This document shows positions 35,006-44,078 of a DNA stretch of 64,000 nt, one piece after another (the first letter of the stretch is position 1; every line of letters starts with the position of its first letter). The stretch is from contig CP154956.1 in the NCBI GenBank assembly GCA_039621445.1, positions 84,936,474 to 85,000,473 on the forward strand. The letters are read 5' to 3'. A program made the translations under genes and the position numbers. The DNA comes from Euglena gracilis (Eukaryota > Euglenida > Euglenophyceae > Euglenales). Under the pieces are notes generated by a model. It saw only the letters and a program-made list of their open reading frames with translations. It did no database searches and was not told the origin of the DNA.

Positions 35006-36180
35006 CTGTGTCCAGAACGCCGGTTCGGGCGCGAAGCCGTGTTCCAGAACGCCGGTTCGGGCGGCAGCCCGAACCGGCGTTCTGGAACACGGCTTCACGC
35101 CCGAACCGGCGTTCTGGACACAGTTGTTGAAACCGTGCTCTGGCTTCACGCCCGAACCGGCGTTCAAGGAATAAAGGCCAATTTCGCCCTAAATACCCAG
35201 TCTGAACATTTTTGGGCATTTTTGGGATCCTTTGGGCTCATGGCCATGTCGATCTGCCGATTGAAGTTTTCATCCGTCTGATGCCAGGTTACCCATCAAT
35301 CGAAAGGTTTTTTTTTCAGAATTACGATTTGGAAAATTTTTTTGGTTGGACCACCCCTAGGTTTTTTCAGAATCACGGTTGGGAAATTTTGGCTGGACCC
35401 CCCCCCCGATTTTTTCAGATTTGCAATGCCGAATTTTCGGTTGGACCCCGCTGGTTTTTTTTTCCAGAATTATGGTTGGGATTTGATCCCCCCTTTTTTC
35501 AGAATTCCGGTTCAGAAATTTTGGCTGGGTTTCTTCACAAACACGGTTGAAAAAAAAATTGGCTGGAGCCCCCCCTAGGGTTTTTCAGAAGTATGGTTGG
35601 GAAATTTTGGATGGACCCCCCCCCCGGGAATTTTTAAAAATTGTTGGGAAATGTTAATTACAGTTGGGAAATTTTGGCCCCCCTGGGTGTTTTCAAAATT
35701 GATTGGACCCTCCCCTGGGTTTTTCAGAATTATGGTTAGGAAATTTTAGCTGGACCCCTTGGGTTTTTTCAGAATTACGATTTTTGGACCCTTTTCGCAA
35801 ATTCCAAAATCCACTGTTCACCTGCATGTTGCCCCTTGATCGATAACCCTTCTCAAGGGTTTTAGATGGCTTTAGATTTCAGCCCTGCTGCATGGTATTC
35901 TATTTCAGAAAATCCCCAGATTTGGCCAAATGGAAATTGTTGCACAAAATACCCCAATTTCTGGCCAAATACCCCCCAAAAAGTGCTCAGATATGATTGC
36001 CTCATGTCTACAAACCATTTTGGACACTTTTTGGCACTTTTCATTTTCGGTCCCCAGGACGCCGTTTTCCCGCCCGAACCGGCGTTCTGGAAACCGGTTC
36101 GGCGCAGAAATTTCTGCGCCGAACCGGCGTCCAGAACGCCGGTTCGGGCGTGAAGCCAGAGCCCCAATACACGGTTTCAA
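35006..36180. mobile_element. S1: fold-back element with CGCCGGTTCGGGCG stems
   Basis: A 118-bp near-perfect palindrome (35006-35123) is built from two nested copies of AGAACGCCGGTTCGGGC. A second hairpin with the same word lies at 36058-36160. The sequence between and around them is co-linear with S2: GGCCAATTTCGCCC near 35177, and the stretch 35866-36060 with TGGTATTCTATTTCAGAAA and TTTTGGACACTTTTTGGCAC. Repeated phrases GGTTGGGAAATTTTGGCTGG fill 35340-35760. No coding capacity. Confidence 0.7.
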
Positions 36181-36239
36181 TAGGGTGCTGGGCTGCACAC
36201 TACGTGTGTGGCCAGCACCCTTGCTGAAACCGTTTGCGT

Positions 36240-37420
36240 TGGTCGATTTTTGTATGGAAAAAAAAGGAAAAAATTACCACTAAAATGCCAATTCTGGGGG
36301 GAATGATTGATGGGGGGGCTCCAGACAAAAAAAATTATTCCGTGTCTTTTGCTGTGGGGTCAAAAAATTTGGGCCGGGGCCAAGTCCCAATTGTGGGAGT
36401 CAAATGAGGGGAGGGGTGAAAAGAAATTTTCGGGAGATAGGTGCGCCGTTTGCTGAAGGCCCCCCCTCATGGGCGCACGCGTGGTGCCCCCCCCTTGGAT
36501 CCCTCTGCCTAAGGGGTTACAAAATTTTTTGGCCTCCCCAAAATGACCCAAAATTGGATTGACTTTTTTTCCATTGAAAATTCACCGTCCAGACCCGAAA
36601 AATGGCCAAAAAGTGACTCTTGTCACCTTTTTCTGAAAAAAAGGGCCAAAATCAAGCTAGAGATTAAACATTTTGGAGCAAAGATGCCTGTGGAAGACAA
36701 TTTATTGGTGTGGATCAGTCTGTTTTTGTGGTCCTTTTTTAATGCATCACTTCGGTTCAAACTAGACACAACCCACGTGCATGAAATTGGGGAGAAACAT
36801 AGTAGAAACAATGTCAACCATCAAGTTCTAGAACATAAATTGATTTTTGTGTTAAAGTTGGTCCAAGAAATCAAATCAATCTGACAACCTGAACAACGAG
36901 AAAGGACGTTTGTGGCAGATCGCCCCCCCCCAAGCCTAAATCACTGAGTCCGGGTGGGGGAATCCACGTCATTGGTTGTGTCCTAAACACAGACTCCAAA
37001 AAAAATAGATTTGAAGATCATTTTGACATAACTCAAATTATATAATTCACTCTTGCGGTACAATATATACATAATATATGTAATATGTGTATTACATAAT
37101 TCACCCTTGCGGTCAGGGAAATTTGGTATCATTGTCTTTGTCTTTGACGCTTTTTGCTTGTTTGTTGTTTCCAGCAAAAAAAAAAACTAAAACATAAAAC
37201 ATAAAAGGCCAGCCACGGATGCAACAAAATCATACGATAATCCATGAAATGTTAACTGGTGGAGCAAAACCCTGAGTGAACAAACCTTCAGGTCTTTGCA
37301 AAAAGAGCACCAAATCAAATTTCTCAGAGTCCTTCTTCAATGTCACCTTTGGAAGCTTGTCAGGAAAAGAAATCATGGAGTTGCCATGGAAAGCACAAGG
37401 ACTGGGACAAAGAGTTTGTG
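36240..37420. other. spacer, no gene recognised
   Basis: Contains a direct repeat ATAATTCACYCTTGCGGT (37040-37058 and 37096-37113) around alternating TA-rich sequence. The frame at 36543-36884 is Lys-rich and matches nothing. Confidence 0.35.
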
Positions 37421-37424
37421 TCAA

Positions 37425-37612
37425 GAACTGTGTTTGGGCCAAGAGTTAGGGGGAGCCCAGGGGCGGGGACCGCGGCGCCGAAGGCGCCGCGGTCGCCCCT
37501 GGGACCCCCTAAAACCTTGGCCCAAAACACTGTTCTTGTTTGAAACCGTGTTTTGGGCGAAGATTTAAGACTTTTAAAGTCTCGAAATCGGCCCAAACAC
37601 GGTTTCAAATGG
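37425..37612. repeat. two fold-back hairpins (GGCGCC core; GAAACCGTGTTTTGGGC)
   Basis: The first hairpin (about 37425-37535) pairs TGTTTGGGCCAAG-type arms around CCGCGGCGCCGAAGGCGCCG. The second (about 37538-37610) pairs TTTGAAACCGTGTTTTGGGC with its complement around TTTAAGACTTTTAAAG. The GAAACCGTG word is the outer word of S2. A shortened version of the first recurs at 38849-38925. Confidence 0.65.
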
Positions 37613-37819
37613 GGGTTTGGGACATGGGGTGACCCCCCTTTGGAGACCAGGGGCGCCCCTGGTTTGTGCCCCACGCTGTTTACCGAGGCCCTAACCCCCC
37701 GAAACCGGACATCAAGCATGAAGGAAGTTTGAAGGTTCTAATTCTGCAGCTTGACAAAAAAAAGAGCCTTTGCAACCCCTTCGTGGGAAACCTCATTCAC
37801 ATGCCTTGAAATGCTGCAG

Positions 37820-38663
37820 AGCAGTTGTTCTGGTGTGCAAGATCAGACCCCAGCAACGTCATTTCCATGTCCAAGGATTTCAGCTGTTTCCGGTTGTTAA
37901 GAAATGCCTCTGTTCAACACCCTTTTCCAAAGTGAGTTTCGGGTTTATGGAGCATTCAGTTGCTTTTCTGGCCGGGGTCATATGGTCTTGATTTGCTTTA
38001 CAAATTAGAACATTTTAGCAGGTGACGAAAGGGTGGTAGAATTCTGGACCGCTGAATCTGTCCCAGGCGGTAGAATGTGTGAGACCACAAATTCCGTGGT
38101 GTGAAGGCTGTGCTTTGTAACTGTCCAATGCTCTTCTCACAATTTGGACATCGAGATCACCTTCCTGTCCAACGGCTCATGGAAGGATGTGTACCACGGT
38201 TCAAAATATGTTTCAGGAACATGCGGTTTCAGGAACGAGCAGATGGCACCCTGTCATGCAGCGGGGGTGGTTCGGGTCACGGGGGGGTCACGGGGGGGGG
38301 GGGTCACGGGGGGAACACCACATTTTTGGTGGCAGAATTAGGAATCACCGATCCGGAATTTTTGGGGAAAAATTCCATAACTTAGGAATCCCCACACTTG
38401 AAATTAGGATTTTGAAACCAAATTAGGAATCACCAAGCCCAAATTTGAAAATTTTACACCTCAAAATTAGGAATCTGTCTGAGAATTTTATCAAATTAGG
38501 CATCACCGGCCAAAATTTTTCCCTACAATATTTTGCCGAAAAGGGTCCTTGTTCGGGTCACGGGGGGGTCACGGGGGTAACACCCCCAGCCATTTCTCAT
38601 AAGGAAAAAATCACTCCAGGAAATGGTCCCAGTGAGGATAAATTCACTGTGTTACTTGCATAA
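37820..38663 (+). CDS. 3' part of unidentified Cys-containing protein; last exon split by island I
   Basis: An exon at about 37820-37931 starts after an AG acceptor and ends at a GTGAGT donor. It translates to natural-looking protein with segment CARSDPSNVISMSKDFSC. The last exon (from about 38156, acceptor uncertain) contains FLSNGSWKDVYHGSKYVSG and Cys-rich sequence, and ends at TAA 38661-38663. Inside it lies island I (38263-38587). Reading from 38262 directly to 38591 keeps the frame open to the stop with normal composition, which is strong evidence that this was one exon. Intervening exons between 37932 and 38155 are unclear. Spaced cysteines and NGS suggest a secreted or surface protein, but no family is recognised. 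Whether the gene still works depends on removal of the island from RNA. Confidence 0.5.
38263..38587. mobile_element. island I: GGGGGTG-ended element, 3-bp TSD, inside an exon
   Basis: The ends are GGGGGTG and CACCCCC, flanked by AGC (38260-38262 and 38588-38590). GGGTCACGGGGGGGTCACGG occurs in the same orientation near both ends, like tiny direct terminal repeats. The core is an array of AAATTAGGAATCACC words. Length is 325 bp, against 326 bp for island J with the same plan. Exact removal of the element plus one AGC restores the host reading frame. The ends do not provide canonical GT-AG splice sites at those exact borders. Confidence 0.9.
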
Positions 38664-38848
38664 TCACGCAAACAAAAACAAAAAAGTTGGCAATTGCACA
38701 AAGGAGTGTAAATTTTAATCACTGGCACAATTGCGCAAGTGAGTTTCAGAGGAAATACAATTCCTCACTTCCCATTGTCCGTGGGATGCTAAAAAAGGTC
38801 TTTACTTGACGTACTCAACACTGTTAAAATCATTACCAAATGTCAACA

Positions 38849-39062
38849 ACTGTGTTTGGGCCAAGAGTTAAGAGTTAGGGGGAGCATGGGCCCCCCTAAA
38901 ACCTTGGCCAAAACACTGTTCTTGGTTAAGGCTGTGTTTATAGCAACATGGCTTTGGTCAAAGTCTGTGTTTCTAAACACAGACTTTGGCGTGCCGAAGT
39001 CTGTGTTTAGAAACACAGACTTTGACCTAAGTCTGTGTTTCTAAACACGGACTCCGACCAAG
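38849..39062. repeat. inverted repeats of CACAGACTTTG words
   Basis: AAGTCTGTGTTTCTAAACAC and its complement alternate (38958-39055), producing several overlapping hairpins. A TTTGGGCCAAGAGTTA fold-back precedes them. ACACAGACTTTGACC recurs at 40107, next to S2. Confidence 0.6.
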
Positions 39063-39118
39063 AAAATTGTGTTCACAATATTTGGACCCGAAGCATCCCG
39101 ATGCAGAAATAAGGAGCA

Positions 39119-39690
39119 CTTTGGGGGGGGGGTCAATTTTTGGGCTTTGGCGCCTTCGGCGCCAAGAGAAAATAGCCACTTTGAGGGGGGGGGGGACAAA
39201 TTTGCCAAAACGGCCATTGTGAGGGAGGGGACACTTTGGGGGGGGGTCAAACTTTGGGCTTTGGCGCCTTCGGCGCCCAGAAAAAATGGCCACTTTGAGG
39301 GGGGGAACAAATTTGCCAAAACGGCCATTGTAGGGAGGGGACACTTTGGGGGGGTCAATTTTTGGGCTTCGGCGCCTTCGGCGCCAAGGGGGGGGGGAAC
39401 AAATTTGCCAAAGCGGCCATTTTGAGGGAGGGGACACTTTGGGGGGGGGTCAATTTTTGGGCTTTGGCACCTTCGGCGCCCAGAAAAATGGCCACTTTGA
39501 GGAGGGGGGGAACAAATTTGCCAAAACGGCCATTGTAGGGAGGGGACACGTTGGGGGGGGGGGGTCAATTTTTGGGCTTTGGCGCCTTCGGCGCCAAGAG
39601 AAATTGGCCACTTTGAGGGGGGGGGGGACAAATTTGCCAAAAAATTGGCCACTCTGGGGGCACTTTGAGGGGTGAGGGTTTTTTTTGACC
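39119..39690. repeat. tandem array L with GGCGCCTTCGGCGCC hairpins and G runs
   Basis: A unit of roughly 110 bp is repeated about five times: CACTTTGGGGGGGG, TCAATTTTTGGGCTTTGG, CGCCTTCGGCGCC, TGGCCACTTTGAGGGG, then AACAAATTTGCCAAAACGG. Copies differ in G-run length and small gaps. Long minus-strand open frames cross the array because the unit lacks stops in some frames, and they are not genes. Unlike most islands, no inverted ends are evident. Confidence 0.75.
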
Positions 39691-39739
39691 CAAGTGGCCC
39701 AGAGGGAAGTTCCCCAAAAATATCACCACACAAGGTTAG

Positions 39740-40110
39740 GTTAGGTGACATCTGGTGCTCATCAACTTAAGCCTACCAAAGAACTCTTGGATCGTTGGGT
39801 GCAGCGCCCACAGCATTCTTATCAACGTTGCAAAGTGAAACAGGCAAAATGGGGTATTGAAAGAAAGGAGTCGATGCAAATCTTGTGTCACCTTTCACGT
39901 GTTCCCCATGTTTAACGGTAATGTTACCACTGTTTCGAAAGGATTCTAGTTCGGAAGACCACAGGCGGCGGCAAAAAATCTGCCCGGCGGCCACATATTC
40001 TTATTCCGGGGTTTCCGGCCGTCCGGGATCTGTGCAGCGGATCCTAATTCAGCTTCGCTTTGTCCAAAAAATATGTCGTCAGTCTGCCGTCCTTCGTCGA
40101 GGTTCTGAAA
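39740..40110. other. spacer, no gene recognised
   Basis: No element end or convincing frame. The translations at 39773-39994 (-) and 39885-40160 (+) compete and neither is recognisable. Confidence 0.35.
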
Positions 40111-40158
40111 CACAGACTTTGACCAAAGCCATGTTGCTTTATAAACACAGCCTTAAAT

Positions 40159-40242
40159 AACTGCGTCTTAAACGCAGACTCTGACCTGAGTCTGCGTTTC
40201 GAAACGCAGACTCAGGTCAGAGTCTGCGTTTAAGACGCAGTT
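40159..40242. repeat. perfect 84-bp palindrome without loop
   Basis: The arms from AACTGCGTCTTAAACGCAG are exactly complementary around a TTCGAA centre. Each arm itself contains smaller inverted words (CTGCGTTT/AAACGCAG), so alternative folds exist. Confidence 0.85.
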
Positions 40243-40249
40243 CTTGATA

Positions 40250-41230
40250 TAGAAACCGTGTTTGGGCGAAGATTTTATATCGAGAACGGTGTCCCAGACG
40301 CCGGTTCGGGCGGGAAACCTGTGCCTGGGACGCCGGTTCGGGCGGTAGCCCGAACCGGCGTCCCAGGCACAGGTTTCCCGCCCGAACCGGCGTCTGGGAC
40401 ACAGTTTTTGAAACCGTGGCTAGGGGGCTCCGGTTTCATGCACGAACCGGCGGCTGAGGAATCACGGCCAATTTCGCCCAAAATACCCATGTTTGGGGCA
40501 GTTTTGGGCGACTTTGGCCTAAATGGGCCGCCGGTCAAAAATGGCAGATTCCACACTTGTGAAGCCATGTTACCCATCAACTGAAAGCTCTTCTCAAGGG
40601 CTTTCAACAGATGGCCACAAAATTCGGCCATAATGCACGCAGCTCTTATTTTCAGCGATCCTGTATTCCAAAATTTGACATCCTAATTTGTCAAATCCCA
40701 CAGCTCAGGTTGCATATTGCATATCAAACGAAAGGTCTCGCCAACACCTGTCGCTTGGTACCCACAGAACTAAGCCAGATTGCAAAGCGCTCCGAAAATT
40801 AGCGACCGCATTTTTCCGCATTTTTCGGACCCTATTTGCACATCTGAAATTCCACTTTTCAGCTGCCATGTTACCCATCAATCGAAAGCTCTTCTCAAGG
40901 GCTCTCAGCAGATGGCCTTTAATTTCTGCCATGCTGCGTGGTATTCTATTTCAGAAATTCTCCAAAATTGGCCAAAAGGAAATTTTACCTCAAAAACCCC
41001 CAATTTCTGGCCCAAGACCACCCAAAAACCACTCAAATATGATTGCCACCTGTCTACAAACCCTTTTGGACACTTTTTGGCACTTTTTATTTTTTTGGTC
41101 CCCCAGACGCCGGTTTCACGCCCGAACCGGCGTCTGGGACGCCGGTTCGGCGCAGAAATTTCCCGCCCGAACCGGCGTCCCAGACGCCGGTTCGGGCATG
41201 AAACCGGAGCCCCCATACACGGTTTCAAAA
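40250..41230. mobile_element. S2: fold-back element, GAAACCGTG ends
   Basis: AGAAACCGTGTTTGGGCGAAG opens the element at about 40250 and ACACGGTTTC closes it at 41217-41226. A 114-bp hairpin (40289-40402) of nested ACGCCGGTTCGGGCG words follows the left end. A second hairpin (about 41104-41210) precedes the right end. The region between is a diverged copy of S1. No target duplication or coding capacity found. Confidence 0.7.
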
Positions 41231-41298
41231 CTTTTTACGTCTCGAAACCACTGAGCTATTCGCCTGTTTATGTGGTTAAAAAGTATGCAGTTGACGAG

Positions 41299-41617
41299 TG
41301 TAACGCCGTAGCCGGATTTACCAGTGGACAGATCACTTTCCTCTTACCCAGGCGTCGCTTTGCGATGTCTCCTCCCTGGCAGCTCCCTGCTGCTCAGGAA
41401 TTCACTATCAACTGCTTCGCGGACAGTTTCGCTACTGTAATTGTACATTCCTCTCACCTCCTCTTCACAGTTTTGGTTTTCTCGTTGTTTGGCAGTGCAC
41501 ATTACGTGCTTTGCCTGTGGCTGTGTCTTGGACAAGATTATAACAAGAGGTAGGACATTTCAAGTTTGGAACTATCAAGTTGTTTGGAGAAGTTCCAGTT
41601 CAAGGAGTCAAGTTTCA
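41299..41617 (+). repeat. 5' LTR
   Basis: Begins TG and ends CA. It differs from the 3' LTR at two positions, both transitions (GATGTC/GATATC near 41368 and CACTAT/CACCAT near 41406). Confidence 0.95.
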
Positions 41618-41618
41618 T

Positions 41619-41628
41619 TGGTAGCAGC
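41619..41628 (+). other. primer-binding site, initiator-Met tRNA type
   Basis: TGGTAGCAG lies one base after the LTR and is complementary to the CTGCTACCA 3' end of typical initiator-methionine tRNA. The match weakens after nine bases. Confidence 0.7.
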
Positions 41629-41639
41629 AGGAGTACTAC

Positions 41640-42690
41640 GATCTTACGTACTTTCAAGTTGTGGTGGTTGCCAGCTGCTGGACAACCTCGACCTCGTGCA
41701 GAGTAGTTTTGGCTGAAGCTGGTTTTGGCATTTGCTGTGGCCACTGGGGCCTTATCTTTCAAGTTTTCAAGTTTGAGGACAACAAGTTCTGGGTGCAGAG
41801 TCGTCGGAGGAGGTAGAACGTTTTCTGTACTTCACTGTTACACTGTTGTACATAGCGACAGTGTGTTACATTGCGACCCCCCCCCAGAAAGATTGTTGGA
41901 GAGAGATTTTGGAATTCAGATTCTGAAATTGATTTTGGCATTTGCATTGACCACTTCTGTTTGCAAGGTTGTTTGGACTGTTCAATCTGCAGTTCTGAAT
42001 TGCAAAGCCAAAACTGTGACAATTCAATTTGCACATTTGTTCACAACATCTCTCTCCAAGCCCTTGTTTCTTGCAAGTTTGTTTGTTTGAAACTGTGTTT
42101 CTGGACTTTGGAAGTCTGTCTGACAGAAAACTTGAAGTTTGTTGGTTTGATTGTTTGCTGTTTGATTGTTGGAAGTCTGTTTGGAAGATTGCCACACCAA
42201 CACAAACGGATTTTGAGTGCCAACCAGCCCCCCCTGGACCAGCTGCTTGCCAAAATCCTCCCATTGACCAGCCAACCCCCAGGATTTTGAGTGACAACAG
42301 CTGTTTTGGCAAGCAGTTGGTTGACAGATTGTCTGCAAGTCTGATTTGTGATTCTGGTTTGGAGGTCTGTTTGCCAGATTGTTTGATCAGAATTGTTGAC
42401 AAATTTCTGCAAGTTTGTTTGCCAGCTTGTTTGTCAAAGTTCCAGCCAACTGTTTGTACCAAAGTTGTTTGCCAGTTTGTTTTCAACTGTTCAGCTCAAA
42501 CGTCTGCAAGTCTGTTTGCCAGTTTGGAGGTCCGACTGACAGCCTGCCCCCCACTTCGATTTTGAGTGCAGCCTGTCCCAGATTTTGAGTGACCCCCCTG
42601 ATTTTGAGTGCAAGCTTGACCCAGATTTTGAGCCTTTGTCTGCCAACCTGTTACACAGCCCTACTCAGGAAGTGATTGAACCAAAACGAA
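41640..42690 (+). other. retrotransposon leader with reiterated GATTTTGAGTG words
   Basis: About 1.05 kb lies between primer site and gag start. TTGTTTGCCAGTTTG- and GCAAGTCTG-like phrases recur from 41950 to 42520. GATTTTGAGTG recurs six times from 42209 to 42630. It resembles the AATTTTGAGTGGC word of island N. No conserved frame. Confidence 0.6.
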
Positions 42691-42693
42691 AAA

Positions 42694-43843
42694 ATGTCTG
42701 AAGCTGGTGAAGAGTCGTTTGCACAGAAAATTGCTGAGCTTGAAGCCCGCCTCGCCGGACTTGAGTTAAGCAGCCCACATGTTTCGCAACACTCAACTAC
42801 CCAGTCACCCTTCGCCCCCCGACCTCCAAAACTGATCGCGAAAGTCTGCTGACACCTCCGACACTGAACGAAAGCCTGGTCTTGTGTCTCGTGTGCCTGG
42901 ACTAGAATTACCGAAGTTTGACGGTTCGGATGCAGAATTTTGGCTTCGCTCCTTTTCAAGATGGATGCGCCTGACCGGTGTGGAAAGCCAGCCCGACAGC
43001 ATTCAACTTGATTGGGCCATCGCCGCCGCAACCCCCAAAGTTTTGAGAGTCGTCGAACGGCTTGCCGAAGAAGTGGATGAATTTTCTGAATTTGTCGCCC
43101 GTCTGATGCAAGTTTACCCGAAGGTTGAAAATGACATTTCGCTCCGAGCCCAACTTTCCAAGCTTCCCCAATTGTCAAAAGAACCTTCCCCCGGTGAGCT
43201 TGAAGCCTTGTTTGTGGAAATGTCTGACATTTTGTCCCGGATGTCCCCTGATGCCCTGGGTGAGCAAGAAAAGCTTCTAATGCTTGTGTCCAAAATTCAC
43301 CCCCTGCAATGGAAAGACATGAGAGCTGACGAACGCAACCGTGACAAATGTTCGACCTTTGACTCCCTGAAAGAATTTTGGCGAAAGAAAGTCACCGACG
43401 ATGCCCTGGAACGTTTTTCTGTATTCCCAAGCCAAAGCCCTCGGCGGTGAGAAATCTGCCAAAATCCACCTGATTGGGGAAAGTGATGAGCCAAGTTCGA
43501 CCAACCCTGGCAAAGGCAAGTCCAAGGGCAAAGGCAAAGGCAAAGGTTTCAACCAACACAAACCCTCTGGCCGTGGACCCCCCGCAGACCGCAACAACGA
43601 GCCAAATTTCAAGGCGAAAATAACCTGCAAATACTGCAAGCGTGTTGGTCACTATGAGGATGCCTGTTGGACGAAAAAACGTGAGGACAAGAAGCGTCTG
43701 AATCAATCATCGCCTCAGCCGCCCCGCCCTGCCACACAGTCAAACTTGCCTGCCAATTCGCCCCCCAATTCTCGTGAAGACCCTGGAAAGAAGCGCAAAT
43801 TCGAATCCATTTCATATCTGGGAAAACCAAGCACCACGTTGTA
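42694..43843 (+). CDS. gag: retrotransposon Gag (frameshifted)
   Basis: Starts at ATG 42694. The Gag core contains PKFDGSDAEFWLRSF, a typical Ty3 capsid opening. It is followed by a Lys/Gly-rich basic stretch (near 43515-43550) and one CCHC zinc knuckle, CKYCKRVGHYEDAC (about 43627-43668), for RNA binding. The frame is broken twice by one base: near 42841 (an A run) and near 43415 (a T run). Island K then splits the frame at 43843. Downstream the same polyprotein continues with protease, so Gag and Pol were probably translated together. Confidence 0.9.
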
Positions 43844-44076
43844 CCACCCCCCCCCCCTAATTGACCGTGGGACCTCTGCACGGGACCCCCCTTTTGGTCA
43901 ATTAGGGGGGGGGGGTTCAATTAGGGGGGGGGCGTCAATTAGGGGGGGTGTACCATCAATTAGGGGGTGCTTCAGCACAAAATCCCCCCGGGCAGTCAAT
44001 TAGGGGGGGGTCGAAAAAACTTTACCCGGGGCGTTTGGTCAATTAGGGGGGGGGTCAATTAGGGGGGGGGAGGTGG
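43844..44076. mobile_element. island K: TA-target word island inside gag-pol (TCAATTAGGGG)
   Basis: The ends are CCACC + C run + TAATTGACC and GGTCAATTA + G run + AGGTGG, flanked by TA (43842-43843 and 44077-44078). TCAATTA plus G run occurs seven times on the plus strand and once inverted at the left end. Removing the 233 bp and one TA rejoins the Gag and protease frames exactly (codons TTG TAT TTG GAA). It carries no genes. Confidence 0.92.
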
Positions 44077-44078
44077 TA

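Noticed and set aside
38263-38587. Island I as a standard spliceosomal intron (introner)
   Set aside because: At the borders that keep the frame, the intron would begin GG, CG, GC or AG and end GC, AG, CA or CC. No combination gives GT-AG or GC-AG. Left open only as a non-canonical possibility.
39041-39751. 236-residue minus-strand open frame across the 39-kb array
   Set aside because: It is a tandem repeat translation (Pro/Lys-rich) that exists because the 110-bp unit lacks stops in that frame. Parallel frames on the other strand are equally open.
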